A stretch of DNA of 64,000 nucleotides from Arthrobacter sp. efr-133-R2A-120. GTDB lineage: Bacteria; Actinomycetota; Actinomycetes; Actinomycetales; Micrococcaceae. Shown here piece after piece: positions 36,736 through 46,219 of this stretch. The notes below the pieces were generated by a model. It did no database searches and was not told where the DNA came from. It saw only the letters and a program-made list of their open reading frames with translations. Position 1 is the first letter of the stretch. Each line of letters opens with the position of its first letter. The position numbers and the translations under genes were made by a program. The DNA lies in NCBI RefSeq assembly GCF_030209835.1, contig NZ_JARVRF010000010.1, positions 1 to 64,000 on the forward strand, written 5' to 3'.

Positions 36736-39297
36736 TTGCCAGGCCTGAACCTGACGCGCGCCGAAGCCGGACAGCGCGCAGAATTGCTCACCGTGACCTC
36801 GTACGACGTCACCCTCGACTTGACGAAGGGCGCCACCGTCTTCGGCTCCACCACGGTGGTGAAGTTTTCCGCCGTCGAGGGCTCCTCGAGCTTTATCGAC
36901 GCCATCACGGAGACCGTGCACAGCGTGACGCTCAACGGCACCGAACTCGATCCGGCAGCGGTGTCCGACGGCGTCCGCATCCAACTGGCCGGGCTCGCCG
37001 CCGAGAACGAACTCAGAGTAGTCGCCGATGCCCCCTACATGAACACCGGTGAGGGCCTCCACCGTTTCGTGGACCCCGTGGACAACGAGGTCTACCTGTA
37101 CACACAGTTCGAGGTGCCCGATTCCCGCCGCATGTTCGCCGTGTTCGAACAGCCGGACCTCAAGGCCGCATTCACGTTCACGGTCACGGCGCCCTCGCAC
37201 TGGGACCTGATCTCCAACTCGCCTACTCCGGTACCGGTGGAAACCACTCCCGGGGACGACGGCGGTGCCCGCTCCGTCTGGCATTTCGCCCCCACTCCCC
37301 GCATCTCTTCCTACGTCACTGCCTTGGTCGCAGGGCCGTACCAAACGGTCCGCAGCAAGGTCACCAGCTCCGATGGCCGCGTCATCCCGCTCGGGGTGTT
37401 CGCCCGCAAGTCCCTCATGCAGTACTTGGACGCCGACAACATCTTCGAACTGACCCGCCAGGGTTTTGAGTTCTTCGAGGCCCAGTTCGGATTCCCGTAT
37501 CCCTTCGAGAAGTACGACCAACTGTTCGTTCCCGAGTTCAATGCCGGCGCGATGGAAAACGCCGGCGCGGTGACCATCCTCGAGGGCTACGTCTTCCGCG
37601 GCAAGGTCACTGACGCCCAGGTTGAACGCCGCGCCATCACCGTGCTGCACGAGTTGGCCCACATGTGGTTCGGAGACCTCGTCACGATGCGCTGGTGGAA
37701 CGACCTCTGGCTCAACGAGTCGTTTGCCGAGTACATGTCCCACCTGGCCGCCGTCGAAAACACCGAATTCGACCGGGCCTGGACCACCTTTGCCTCGGTG
37801 GAGAAGTCCTGGGCGTACCGGCAGGACCAATTGCCCACGACGCACCCGATTTTTGCCGAGATCAACGATCTCCAGGACGTCGAGGTCAACTTCGACGGCA
37901 TCACCTATGCCAAGGGAGCTTCCGTCCTGCGGCAGTTGGTTGCCTGGGTTGGGCCGGAACAGTTCATGGCCGGCGTCCGCGAATATTTCCAGAAGCATGC
38001 CTGGCAGAACACCGAGCTCGTGGACCTGATGAAGGAACTCGAAGCTGCCAGCGGCCGCGACCTGGACCAGTGGGGAAAGCTCTGGCTCGAGACCGCCGGC
38101 GTCAACACCCTCTCCCCCGAGCTCGAGGTCGACGCGGACGGAACCATCAGGTCTTTTGCGATCGTGCAGACGGCTATCGACGAGCAGCCCACGCTGCGAC
38201 CGCACCGCCTCGCCGTCGGATTCTACGATCTCTCGGGCGAAGGCAAACTTGAGAGGACCCACCGGGAGGAGCTCGACGTCGACGGGCCCCGGACCGACGT
38301 CCCGGCCCTTGCCGGAATGGCGCGCCCGGGCCTTGTCCTGCTCAACGACGACGACCTCGCCTACGCGAAGGTGCGCCTCGACCCCGCATCCTTGGCCACC
38401 GCGAAGGCCCACCTGAAGGACTTCGCCGGCAGCCTGCCCCGCACCCTGGTGTGGGGCTCGGCCTGGGACGCGGCCCGCGACGGCGAAACCCCCGCCCGGG
38501 GCTACGCCGAGCTGATCCTGGCGAACATCGCATCCGAGACCGACTCCTCGGTGATCCAGACCCAGCTCCGCCAACTGGCCACCACCCTGACCTACTACGT
38601 CGCAGCGGAGCACAAGGATGCCGCCACGGTGGCCGCGGCGGACACACTGTTGGAACTCTCGAGGACCGCAGCTGCCGGATCGGACGCCCAGCTCCAATTC
38701 GTGAAGTCGTTTGCCTTGCTCGCCGCGAGCAGCTCCCAACTGGACACAATCCAGGCGGTCCTGGACGGCAGCACCGTCCTGGATGGCCTGACGGTTGACC
38801 AGGACTTGCGCTGGGAACTCCTCACGTCGCTGGTGGTTGGCGGGCGCGAGGGCCAGGACCGGATCGACGCCGAACTCGAGCGCGACCACACGGCCAATGG
38901 CCAGAACGCAGCCGCCTTGGCCACGGCGGCCCTTCCCACTCCCGAGGCCAAGGCCGCCGCATGGAAGAAGATCGTCGTCACGGGCGAGCTTTCCAACGCC
39001 ATTCAAAGCTCCGCCGTCACCGGCTTCACGCGGGTGCTGGACACCTCCCTGTTGGAGCCATACGCCGAAGGGTACTTCGAGGCGGTCCCGGAGATTGTTG
39101 CCAACCGCACCCATGCGCTGGCCCAGCAAATCGTCGTCGGGCTCTACCCGGCGCAGCTGACCACGCAGGCCACGGTTGACCGCACGGACAAGTTCCTCGC
39201 CGAACTGCCGGCGGACAGCAGCGCCCTGCGGCGCATGATGCTCGAAAACCGCGACGGCGTTGCCCGTGCCCTCAAGGCCCGGGCGGCAGACGTCTAA
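36736..39297 (+). CDS. pepN: Aminopeptidase N (M1 metallopeptidase)
   Basis: 853 aa. The exopeptidase motif GAMEN is at about 271-275 and the zinc motif HELAH at about 305-309, with the third ligand in NESFAEY downstream. The ERAP1-like C-terminal domain is present. I chose TTG 36736 because TTGGAGGC lies five to six bases upstream and the family N-terminus (MPGLNLTRAEAGQRA) begins there; the frame continues to an ATG at 36670. No signal peptide, so it is cytosolic. Confidence 0.95.
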   Translation: MPGLNLTRAEAGQRAELLTVTSYDVTLDLTKGATVFGSTTVVKFSAVEGSSSFIDAITETVHSVTLNGTELDPAAVSDGVRIQLAGLAAENELRVVADAPYMNTGEGLHRFVDPVDNEVYLYTQFEVPDSRRMFAVFEQPDLKAAFTFTVTAPSHWDLISNSPTPVPVETTPGDDGGARSVWHFAPTPRISSYVTALVAGPYQTVRSKVTSSDGRVIPLGVFARKSLMQYLDADNIFELTRQGFEFFEAQFGFPYPFEKYDQLFVPEFNAGAMENAGAVTILEGYVFRGKVTDAQVERRAITVLHELAHMWFGDLVTMRWWNDLWLNESFAEYMSHLAAVENTEFDRAWTTFASVEKSWAYRQDQLPTTHPIFAEINDLQDVEVNFDGITYAKGASVLRQLVAWVGPEQFMAGVREYFQKHAWQNTELVDLMKELEAASGRDLDQWGKLWLETAGVNTLSPELEVDADGTIRSFAIVQTAIDEQPTLRPHRLAVGFYDLSGEGKLERTHREELDVDGPRTDVPALAGMARPGLVLLNDDDLAYAKVRLDPASLATAKAHLKDFAGSLPRTLVWGSAWDAARDGETPARGYAELILANIASETDSSVIQTQLRQLATTLTYYVAAEHKDAATVAAADTLLELSRTAAAGSDAQLQFVKSFALLAASSSQLDTIQAVLDGSTVLDGLTVDQDLRWELLTSLVVGGREGQDRIDAELERDHTANGQNAAALATAALPTPEAKAAAWKKIVVTGELSNAIQSSAVTGFTRVLDTSLLEPYAEGYFEAVPEIVANRTHALAQQIVVGLYPAQLTTQATVDRTDKFLAELPADSSALRRMMLENRDGVARALKARAADV

Positions 39298-39319
39298 AAA
39301 CCTTCAGGTAAATCACCGT

Positions 39320-39355
39320 CAGGCCCCGGTTCCGATTCAATGGAGCCGGGGCCTG
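39320..39355 (+). terminator. Terminator of pepN
   Basis: CAGGCCCCGG pairs with CCGGGGCCTG (10 bp) followed by TTCGTG, 23 bases after the stop. Confidence 0.7.
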
Positions 39356-39397
39356 TTCGTGTGCCGCCCGCGAAAGCACCGCCGATAGACTTTCCGC

Positions 39398-39877
39398 ATG
39401 AGCCTGGACGAACACCACTACTCCCTGACCGTGCGCTGGACCGGAAATCTGGGCACCGGGACTTCCACCTACCGCGGCTACACCAGGGATCACGACGTCG
39501 AAATCCCCGGACTGCCCGTCCTGAGGGGATCCTCGGACCCCACCTTCCATGGCGACCGTAGCCGGTACAACCCGGAACAACTGCTCCTCACCGCCCTTTC
39601 CCAGTGCCACATGCTGTCTTTCCTGCATGTCGCGGTCAAACACGGAGTGGTGGTGACCGACTACGTGGACCACGCCGAGGGCATGATGCGGCTCAATCGC
39701 GATGGCAGCGGCCAGTTCGAGAACGTCACCTTGAAGCCCCAGGTCACGGTTGCCGACCCGGCGCATATTTCCCTCATGGACGAATTGCACCATGAGGCCA
39801 ACCAGGTGTGCTTTATTGCCCGCAGCGTCAATTTTCCCGTTCTGCATGAGCCAAGCACGACGGTCGCCGCCAGCTAG
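39398..39877 (+). CDS. OsmC-family protein, probable thiol peroxidase
   Basis: 159 aa. The two redox cysteines of the OsmC/Ohr fold are both present, in ALSQCHMLSFLH and NQVCFIARSVNFPV. YNPEQLLLTALSQCH is the family signature. OsmC/Ohr proteins reduce organic hydroperoxides with lipoyl or other thiols. Stand-alone gene with its own short intergenic regions. Confidence 0.88.
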   Translation: MSLDEHHYSLTVRWTGNLGTGTSTYRGYTRDHDVEIPGLPVLRGSSDPTFHGDRSRYNPEQLLLTALSQCHMLSFLHVAVKHGVVVTDYVDHAEGMMRLNRDGSGQFENVTLKPQVTVADPAHISLMDELHHEANQVCFIARSVNFPVLHEPSTTVAAS

Positions 39878-40023
39878 CCAGATGACAGGAAGGCTGTTCC
39901 GCCAAGAACGACGATGCGCATGCGGCCGCGTTACGGCGATAGGGTTGAGCGTGGACAGAGTGTTCAGCGCCCGGCAATAAAGGGCCCGGCGAACAATTGG
40001 ATCCGTGAGGAGCATTCCCGCAC

Positions 40024-40752
40024 ATGAACGTCGCCTCGTCGACCGACAACATCGTGGCCGATGCAGCCAAGATCGATTTCGCGTCCATCTTCGTGACGCT
40101 GGGCATTGGGTTGGTGGTCTGGGTTGTGGCCCGGTTCATCATTCTGCGTATTACCCGCCGAGTGGCAGAGGGCACCAGCTTCTTCAAGAAACCGCATTTC
40201 AGGTGGGTCCAGCCGGCCTTCCGGGCGCTCGACCATGAACGGCGCGCCCAGCGCGCCCACACCATCGGATCACTGCTAACAAGCGTGCTGAGCGTCGTGG
40301 TGGTGGTCATCGTCATCATCTATGTCCTCAAATACCTGAATGTGGATATTGCCCCGCTGCTCACGAGCGTCGGTATTTTGGGTGTGGCCATTGGCTTCGG
40401 CGCCCAACAGCTCATCCGCGATTTCCTGTCCGGCATCTTCATCACCATCGAGGACCAGTTCGGGATCGGCGATGTGATCGTGACCACTGAAGTGATTGGC
40501 ACGGTTGAATCCGTGGGCCTCCGAATCACACGGCTCCGGGCCGAAGACGGCGCCATCTGGTATCTGCGCAATGGAGAAATCCTGAGGGTGGGCAACCGCT
40601 CGCAAGGCGATTACGTGCCGGAGGACTCAGCCGTCCCGGAGGACGTTCCGCCTGCACCCCCGGGTACCGCCCCTGCCGAAACCGCTGCATCCGGTGCGCC
40701 CCAGACTTCAAAGGAATCCCTCAAGATTCGCGAGCAGAAAGCAGGTGAGTGA
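40024..40752 (+). CDS. Small-conductance mechanosensitive channel (MscS family)
   Basis: 242 aa. Hydrophobic segments at about 20-40 and 82-107, and the pore-lining helix with GVAIGFGAQQLIRDFLSG. The beta domain (FGIGDVIVTTEVIGTVESVGL) follows. The Pro/Ala-rich C-terminus is short, giving a minimal MscS. One base separates it from the globin gene, so the two are translationally coupled. Confidence 0.93.
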   Translation: MNVASSTDNIVADAAKIDFASIFVTLGIGLVVWVVARFIILRITRRVAEGTSFFKKPHFRWVQPAFRALDHERRAQRAHTIGSLLTSVLSVVVVVIVIIYVLKYLNVDIAPLLTSVGILGVAIGFGAQQLIRDFLSGIFITIEDQFGIGDVIVTTEVIGTVESVGLRITRLRAEDGAIWYLRNGEILRVGNRSQGDYVPEDSAVPEDVPPAPPGTAPAETAASGAPQTSKESLKIREQKAGE

Positions 40753-40753
40753 G

Positions 40754-41227
40754 ATGAGCAGCCAGCCGGAATCCGCACCACCGCAGCCGGCCGAACGGCG
40801 GCAGTTGATGCAAAACGATCCGTTCAGCCAGCCTGCCTACACCGACAGCTTCTATGACGCCATCGGCGGCCACGAGACTTTCGTGAGACTCATCGATGTC
40901 TTCTACGACGGCGTCGCCGGAGATCCGTTGCTCCGGCCCATGTACCCGGAACAAGACCTCGCCCCGGCAAAGCGGCGGTTCCTCATGTTCCTTGAGCAGT
41001 ATTGGGGCGGCCCGGGCACGTACAGCGAGGAACGCGGGCACCCCCGCTTGAGAATGCGGCACATGCCGTTCCAGGTGACACCCGAAGCCAAGGACCGCTG
41101 GCTCTTCCACATGCGCGCGGCAGTGGATTCCCTCGAATTGTCGCCGCTTCATGAAGGCACGCTGTGGGACTACATGGAACGGGCTGCGCTCACGATGGTC
41201 AACAGCCCGTCGGTCCAGCAGCCCTGA
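40754..41227 (+). CDS. glbO: Group II truncated haemoglobin (GlbO-like)
   Basis: 157 aa. FYDAIGGHETFVRLIDVFYDGVAGDP (B helix Tyr), PLLRPMYPEQDL, then the RMRHMPF segment with the proximal histidine and KDRWLFHM with the group II tryptophan. Such globins bind O2 and protect against oxidative or nitrosative stress. I chose ATG 40754, preceded by AGGTGAG, one base after the mscS stop; a GTG at 40745 is possible. About 40 extra N-terminal residues precede the globin fold. Confidence 0.92.
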   Translation: MSSQPESAPPQPAERRQLMQNDPFSQPAYTDSFYDAIGGHETFVRLIDVFYDGVAGDPLLRPMYPEQDLAPAKRRFLMFLEQYWGGPGTYSEERGHPRLRMRHMPFQVTPEAKDRWLFHMRAAVDSLELSPLHEGTLWDYMERAALTMVNSPSVQQP

Positions 41228-41257
41228 GGCTTGTAGGCGAGCGGCTGCGTAGCCATG

Positions 41258-41283
41258 GGACTGGCCCGGGATTGGGCCAGTCC
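41258..41283. terminator. Bidirectional terminator after the globin gene
   Basis: GGACTGGCCC (41258-41267) pairs with GGGCCAGTCC (41274-41283), between two converging genes. Confidence 0.7.
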
Positions 41284-41293
41284 TGGCTCAGGT

Positions 41294-41968
41294 TCAGCGG
41301 GCTTGGAAGGCCAGGCCTGATCCGGATCGTGCCAGGATGTGGCCCCGGCTCCCGCTGAGCCGGAACCAACGTCCGTTGCGGAAGAGCCGGTGTTCGCCGT
41401 CACCAAGGAAGCCGAGCGCCAAGGCCGCGAACGCCGCCCCTGCGGGCACGCCGTCGAGTCCCGGAATCTCCCGGCCCCACACCGCGGCCCTGGCATTGTT
41501 GACGATCAAGGCGCCAGGCTGTTCCGGAACAATCCCGGCCACCTCGGCAATGCCGGCATTCGCGACGGCCTTGAGTTCGGCGTCGGGCACTGAACCCAGC
41601 GGCTCCCAGCCGCTGCGGGGCGCCCCGACTCCAGCCCAGGATTCGGAAACGGTCGACGGCGGGATCGGAAGTTCGGCGTCGTCGGCACCGGAACGCGCCA
41701 AGCGGTCCAGGACCGAGGACAGGGTCACGGTGACGTCCGCATGCGCGTCATCGGCGAGGGCGGTGGTCCGTAGCCCGAGAATGGTCGGCGTCGCTTCGCC
41801 CAGGAGGCGGGGCCTCAGGACGCACACATATGCAGCCAGGACGCGGCCGGAGGCTTGCAGCCGGATGGCGCCATCGTCGATGCTCTTGGCACGCGTGACA
41901 TAAGTGCGGAGATCCGCCAGATCACGGGGATCGACGAAATGGAAGGACTGGGTCAATACATCGGACAC
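41294..41968 (-). CDS. Hypothetical protein
   Basis: 224 aa, no recognised family. The sequence is soluble and alanine-rich with an N-terminal VLTQSFHFVDPRDLADLRTY and a C-terminal LALGFLGDGEHRLFRNGRWF. GTG 41968 is chosen because an upstream extension would run into the divergent tesB gene. Its wobble-position bias matches neighbours, so it is likely expressed. It faces tesB across 63 bases, which must hold both promoters. Confidence 0.65.
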   Translation of the reverse strand: MSDVLTQSFHFVDPRDLADLRTYVTRAKSIDDGAIRLQASGRVLAAYVCVLRPRLLGEATPTILGLRTTALADDAHADVTVTLSSVLDRLARSGADDAELPIPPSTVSESWAGVGAPRSGWEPLGSVPDAELKAVANAGIAEVAGIVPEQPGALIVNNARAAVWGREIPGLDGVPAGAAFAALALGFLGDGEHRLFRNGRWFRLSGSRGHILARSGSGLAFQAR

Positions 41969-42031
41969 ATCATCGACTCTACCGGCATGTCCGCGGTTGA
42001 GAGGGGTCAGGGTGGCGTCTAGAGTCGAACC

Positions 42032-42937
42032 ATGACTGACGCGCACGCCGGCCTGGAACATCAGGTTGCCCTGGAGGGCCCCACATCCACCCTCATCGAG
42101 TTGCTGTCCCTGGCCGACTTCGACGGCGCGAGGACAGCCGAGGACATCTTCCTTGGGCCGTCCCAGAAACAGCCGCGCCACCGGGTATTCGGCGGGCAGG
42201 TGCTCGCCCAGTCGCTCGTAGCCGGTATGCGCACCGTAGAGGAAGACCGGACCGTCCATTCAATGCACGGCTATTTCCTTCGTCCGGGGGACGCCAACCA
42301 GCCGATCACTTTCAGTGTTGAACGGCTTCGTGATGGACGCTCATTCTCCGCGCGTCGGGTGCACGCTTATCAAGAAGGCCAACCGATCCTGTCGATGATC
42401 GCTTCCTTCCAGACCGAAGCGGAAGGCGTGGAACACCAATCCTCCATGCCGGCCGGAATCCCGGACCCCGAAACACTGCCGAGCACCGCCGAACTCCTCC
42501 AGAAGTACGACCATCCACTCGCCCGCCACATGTCGTTCGAGCGGCCCTTCGATGTCCGCCACGTAGACCCCGCGCTCTACGTCGAAGCGCCCAAGGACCG
42601 GGTAGCCAGCAATGCCGTGTGGATGAAGACCTTTGGCCCGATGCCGGACGATCCCAACCTCCATCTGGCCGCCCTGGCCTACGCGAGCGACTACACCATC
42701 CTGGAATCGGTGCTGCGCAAGAACGGATTGAGCTGGATGACGCCCGGCATGAGCGTGGCGAGCCTTGACCATGCCATGTGGTGGCATCGTCCCGTCCGCG
42801 TGGACGAGTGGTTGCTCTACGTGCAGGAGTCCCCCAGCGCCCAAGGCGCCCGCGGACTGGCCACCGGCAAGATCTTCAGCCGTGATGGCCAACATGTCGC
42901 CACGGTGGCGCAAGAGGGCATGCTCCGGATCCCGTAG
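42032..42937 (+). CDS. tesB: Acyl-CoA thioesterase II
   Basis: 301 aa double-hotdog enzyme that hydrolyses acyl-CoA. RHRVFGGQVLAQSLVAG, MHGYFLRPGD, RDGRSFSARRVHAYQ and the C-terminal ASLDHAMWWHRPVRVDEWLLY are family signatures, including the catalytic Asp (SLDHAMWWH). Length is normal for TesB. Stand-alone gene, terminated by the hairpin at 42990. Confidence 0.95.
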   Translation: MTDAHAGLEHQVALEGPTSTLIELLSLADFDGARTAEDIFLGPSQKQPRHRVFGGQVLAQSLVAGMRTVEEDRTVHSMHGYFLRPGDANQPITFSVERLRDGRSFSARRVHAYQEGQPILSMIASFQTEAEGVEHQSSMPAGIPDPETLPSTAELLQKYDHPLARHMSFERPFDVRHVDPALYVEAPKDRVASNAVWMKTFGPMPDDPNLHLAALAYASDYTILESVLRKNGLSWMTPGMSVASLDHAMWWHRPVRVDEWLLYVQESPSAQGARGLATGKIFSRDGQHVATVAQEGMLRIP

Positions 42938-42989
42938 TCGCTACTCGAGTAGCTACCACAACTCGGCCGAGATTCTGCGCAGCAAAGAA

Positions 42990-43025
42990 GGCCGGCGCCA
43001 CGGGAGAATATCCAGGGCGCCGGCC
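42990..43025. terminator. Bidirectional terminator between tesB and ettA
   Basis: GGCCGGCGCC (42990-42999) pairs with GGCGCCGGCC (43016-43025), followed by CTCTTT on the plus strand, between converging genes. Confidence 0.8.
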
Positions 43026-43043
43026 CTCTTTGGAGCAATCCGC

Positions 43044-44726
43044 TTAGTCGCGGGTCAGCTTGCGGTGCGTGACACGGTGCGGCTTGGCAGCGTCTGGACC
43101 GAGGCGCTCCACCTTGTTCTCCTCGTAGGACTCGAAGTTACCCTCGAACCAGTACCACTTCGACGGGTTCTCCTCGTCGCCTTCGTAGGCCAGGATGTGG
43201 GTGGCAACCCGGTCGAGGAACCACCGGTCGTGCGAGACCACGACGGCGCAGCCGGGGAACTCGAGCAAGGCGTTCTCAAGACTGCTGAGGGTTTCGACGT
43301 CGAGGTCGTTGGTGGGCTCGTCAAGAAGCAGGAGGTTTCCGCCCTGCTTGAGGGTCAGTGCCAGGTTCAGGCGGTTACGCTCACCACCGGAGAGCACGCC
43401 GGCCTTCTTCTGCTGGTCCGGTCCCTTGAAGCCGAAGGCCGCGACATAGGCGCGGGACGGCATTTCAACATGGCCGACCTGGATGAAGTCCAGGCCGTCT
43501 GAAACGACCTCCCACAGGGTCTTGTTGGGGTCGATGCCGCCACGGCTCTGGTCGGCGTAGGAGATCTTGACCGAGTCACCGATCTTGAGGTCGCCACCGT
43601 CGAGCGGTTCCAGCCCGACGATGGTCTTGAACAGCGTGGTCTTGCCGACACCGTTAGGACCGATGACGCCGACTATGCCGTTGCGGGGCAGCGTGAACGA
43701 AAGCCCGTCGATCAGGGTCCGGTCTTCGAAGCCCTTCTGCAGGTTCTTGGCTTCCAGGACCAGGCCACCCAGGCGCGGTCCCGGCGGAATCTGGATTTCC
43801 TCGAAGTCGAGCTTCCTGGTGCGGTCAGCCTCGGCTGCCATTTCCTCGTACCGGGCCAGACGGGCCTTCGACTTGGTCTGGCGGCCCTTGGCGTTGGAGC
43901 GGACCCATTCGAGTTCCTCGGTGAGGCGCTTGGCCTGCTTGGCGTCTTTCTTGCCCTGGATTTCGAGGCGGGCGCGCTTCTTCTCCAAGTACGTGGAGTA
44001 GTTGCCTTCATAGGGGTAAAGACGGCCGCGGTCCACTTCACAGATCCACTCGGCGACGTGGTCGAGGAAGTAGCGGTCGTGGGTGATGGCGAGGACGGCA
44101 CCGGGGTAGGAAGAGAGGTGCTGCTCGAGCCACAGAACGCTTTCGGCGTCCAAGTGGTTGGTGGGCTCGTCAAGGAGCAGGAGGTCAGGCTTCTGCAGCA
44201 GGAGCTTGCAGAGCGCCACGCGGCGGCGCTCACCACCTGACAGGACCGTCACGTCGGAGTCGCCCGGCGGGCAGCGGAGTGCGTCCATGGCCTGCTCGAG
44301 CTGGGAATCGATGTCCCATGCATCTGCCGCGTCGATGGCTTCCTGGAGGTGGCCCATTTCCTCCAGCAGCGTGTCGTAGTCGGCGTCCGGGTTGGCCATT
44401 TCCTCGGAGATCTCGTTAAAGCGCTGGATCTTCGAGTAGATCTCGCCCACGCCTTCCTGGACGTTGCCCAGGACGGTCTTTTCCTCGTTCAGGGGCGGCT
44501 CCTGCAGGAGGATGCCCACGGAGTAGCCGGGGCTGAGGCGGGCTTCGCCGTTCGACGGTGTGTCGATGCCAGCCATGATCTTCAGGATCGTGGATTTGCC
44601 GGCTCCGTTCGGGCCAACGACGCCGATCTTCGCGCCAGGGAAGAACGACATGCTGACATCGTCCAGGATTAGTTTTTCGCCAACGGCCTTGCGAGCCTTG
44701 GTCATCGTGTAAATGAATTCCGCCAT
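43044..44726 (-). CDS. ettA: Energy-dependent translational throttle protein EttA (ABC-F)
   Basis: 560 aa with two ATPase domains: Walker A GPNGAGKST and GPNGVGKTT; signatures LSGGERRRVALCKLL and LSGGERNRLNLALTL; Walker B LLLLDEPTNHLD and LLLLDEPTNDLD. The EttA arm and the linker (YLEKKRARLEIQGKKDAK) are present. EttA binds the ribosomal E site and gates the first elongation step according to ATP/ADP. ATG 44726 (MAEFIYTM) matches the family N-terminus. Confidence 0.95.
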   Translation of the reverse strand: MAEFIYTMTKARKAVGEKLILDDVSMSFFPGAKIGVVGPNGAGKSTILKIMAGIDTPSNGEARLSPGYSVGILLQEPPLNEEKTVLGNVQEGVGEIYSKIQRFNEISEEMANPDADYDTLLEEMGHLQEAIDAADAWDIDSQLEQAMDALRCPPGDSDVTVLSGGERRRVALCKLLLQKPDLLLLDEPTNHLDAESVLWLEQHLSSYPGAVLAITHDRYFLDHVAEWICEVDRGRLYPYEGNYSTYLEKKRARLEIQGKKDAKQAKRLTEELEWVRSNAKGRQTKSKARLARYEEMAAEADRTRKLDFEEIQIPPGPRLGGLVLEAKNLQKGFEDRTLIDGLSFTLPRNGIVGVIGPNGVGKTTLFKTIVGLEPLDGGDLKIGDSVKISYADQSRGGIDPNKTLWEVVSDGLDFIQVGHVEMPSRAYVAAFGFKGPDQQKKAGVLSGGERNRLNLALTLKQGGNLLLLDEPTNDLDVETLSSLENALLEFPGCAVVVSHDRWFLDRVATHILAYEGDEENPSKWYWFEGNFESYEENKVERLGPDAAKPHRVTHRKLTRD

Positions 44727-44773
44727 GCCGTTAAATCTAATGGGTGGCAAGGCATAACTCACATTCGGCCCTG

Positions 44774-45304
44774 CTAGCGGGAATCCCCGACGAAGCATTT
44801 GCCGCTGGCCAAGACGGGCAGGACCGACACTGAAACCTGGCCGTCCCTGATCTCGCCCATGACACAGTCCTTGTCCAGTTTGGCCGCGGCCTCGATGGCG
44901 TCGACATCCAGTCCGGTCGGCGTCTTGCTCGCGGATACTTCCACAGCGGAGGCTGGGATGCCGGCCGAAACGAGCTGCGATCGCAGTGCATCTTGTGCCG
45001 GTTTGGGGGTTGCCGCGGCAATGGTTTTGAGTACGGTCTCCATGGTCTGCTTCAGGGCGGCAGTGCCCGGGCTGAGCGAAGCCGATGCCGATGGGTTCCC
45101 GGCACTGGGTGGAACAGCGGCAGTGGCGCTGGCTGTACCCGATGGGGCAGGCGATGAAACCGGCGCGCTTCCTGACACCACGGGAGCAGGCGCCGTGCAG
45201 CCGGCCATCATTCCGGCCAGGAGTAACGGCACTGCAAGCAGCAAACCTGGGCTTCCGGCCGCGTGGCGGCGTCCTGATGGTTTTCGCGGCGTTCCCCTGC
45301 TCAT
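44774..45304 (-). CDS. Secreted lipoprotein (DUF6993-like)
   Basis: 176 aa. A basic N-region and hydrophobic core (LLLAVPLLLAG) end in a lipobox (MAG-C36), so it should be lipid-anchored outside the cell. A Ser/Pro/Ala-rich linker of about 50 residues precedes a small globular domain with a cysteine pair (KDCVMG, GKCFVG) that could form a disulfide. The layout recalls actinobacterial DUF6993 proteins; I hold that lightly. It lies between ettA and ssb on the same strand. Confidence 0.72.
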   Translation of the reverse strand: MSRGTPRKPSGRRHAAGSPGLLLAVPLLLAGMMAGCTAPAPVVSGSAPVSSPAPSGTASATAAVPPSAGNPSASASLSPGTAALKQTMETVLKTIAAATPKPAQDALRSQLVSAGIPASAVEVSASKTPTGLDVDAIEAAAKLDKDCVMGEIRDGQVSVSVLPVLASGKCFVGDSR

Positions 45305-45390
45305 CACCCGGCCATTCTGCCATGCGGCGCGCCCCCTGCTGCGCCGCACGGCGTCCGCGGATGCCCGCGACGTTCCCTGTTTGGGGCGCC

Positions 45391-45450
45391 GGCGTCATTT
45401 CAGGCCTCGCGTCCTTTCAGGCCGTGGCGTCATTTCAAACCTTGGCGTCC
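45391..45450. repeat. Tandem ~18-bp repeats spanning the ssb stop codon
   Basis: Units of 18, 17 and 18 bases plus a partial copy begin at 45391, 45409, 45426 and 45444, each resembling GGCGTCATTTCAGGCCTC. Read on the minus strand each unit carries GACGCC...TGAAA, so the end of ssb including its TGA stop is repeated downstream. Confidence 0.7.
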
Positions 45451-46001
45451 ACAAGTTCTCCCGTCTCAGTATCAACGAGAACCGACTCATCACCTTCTCC
45501 GGCCGAAACAATGACTCCCCGCTCGGCTGCGGTACTGCCATCCTCGTCGTCATCGGGTCCGTCCTCCCCATCGTCCTCCGCAGAAGGCCACGGGTTCTCC
45601 GGCTCCACCTCAGGGGCCGCAGGCATGCCCTGCGGGCTGGTGTTACCGGTGGTCCGGATGAAGTTCGCCGAGCCCCACATGAGGTCGTGACCCACCGACT
45701 CGGCGACGATTTCGGCGACGTGGTAGATCTTGCCGTCGTGTTCCCATTGCCTCAACTTCAGTTTCCCGACGACGATGACCCGCTGGCCCTTCTTGACGCT
45801 GCATCCTATGTTTCCCGCGAGATGCCTGAACGCCTGGACGCTGAACCAATTGGTGTTGCCATCCACCCAGACATCGTTGGCGCGGTCGAACCTGCGCTCC
45901 GTGGAACCCAACCGGAACGAGGCCGTTCCCGTTCCGCCCGGAGTCGTCGAACTTTTGGGTTCCGTGGCGACGAATCCCCGGACAGTGATGATGTCGTTCA
46001 T
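45435..46001 (-). CDS. ssb: Single-stranded DNA-binding protein paralogue
   Basis: 188 aa. The OB fold occupies about residues 1-112 (ITVRGFVATEPK, NWFSVQAFRHLAGNIGCSVKKGQRVIVVGKLKLRQWE). An acidic linker follows. The C-terminus ends ETGELVDAKV and lacks the conserved acidic DDIPF-type tip that recruits partner proteins, so it is likely a secondary SSB. Its 3' end overlaps a tandem repeat that duplicates the stop codon. Confidence 0.92.
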   Translation of the reverse strand: MNDIITVRGFVATEPKSSTTPGGTGTASFRLGSTERRFDRANDVWVDGNTNWFSVQAFRHLAGNIGCSVKKGQRVIVVGKLKLRQWEHDGKIYHVAEIVAESVGHDLMWGSANFIRTTGNTSPQGMPAAPEVEPENPWPSAEDDGEDGPDDDEDGSTAAERGVIVSAGEGDESVLVDTETGELVDAKV

Positions 46002-46219
46002 GGTGTAGTCCTAACGTGAGTTGAGTTGTCTGTCTGGCTCTTTCAGCTTCACGGGCCGCGCAGATCCGCGGCAGTATGGACTTCGCGTATGTGGATAGCC
46101 AGCCCGAATGGCCGCCTGTGGGGGAAGAGTCACGGGTTGAGGGTGGGCTGACTGCACAGGCAGCCGCCGCAATGTAAACTCTTTGTGGCGCCTCAGCCAC
46201 GACCGTGCGTGCGTCGCAT

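Noticed and set aside
36676..39129. 817-aa minus-strand open frame
   Set aside because: Antisense to pepN, which has all catalytic motifs. No motifs in the antisense frame.
43044..45398. 784-aa reading of the ettA frame
   Set aside because: Everything upstream of MAEFIYTM overlaps the lipoprotein gene in another frame and is not similar to EttA; the true start is 44726.
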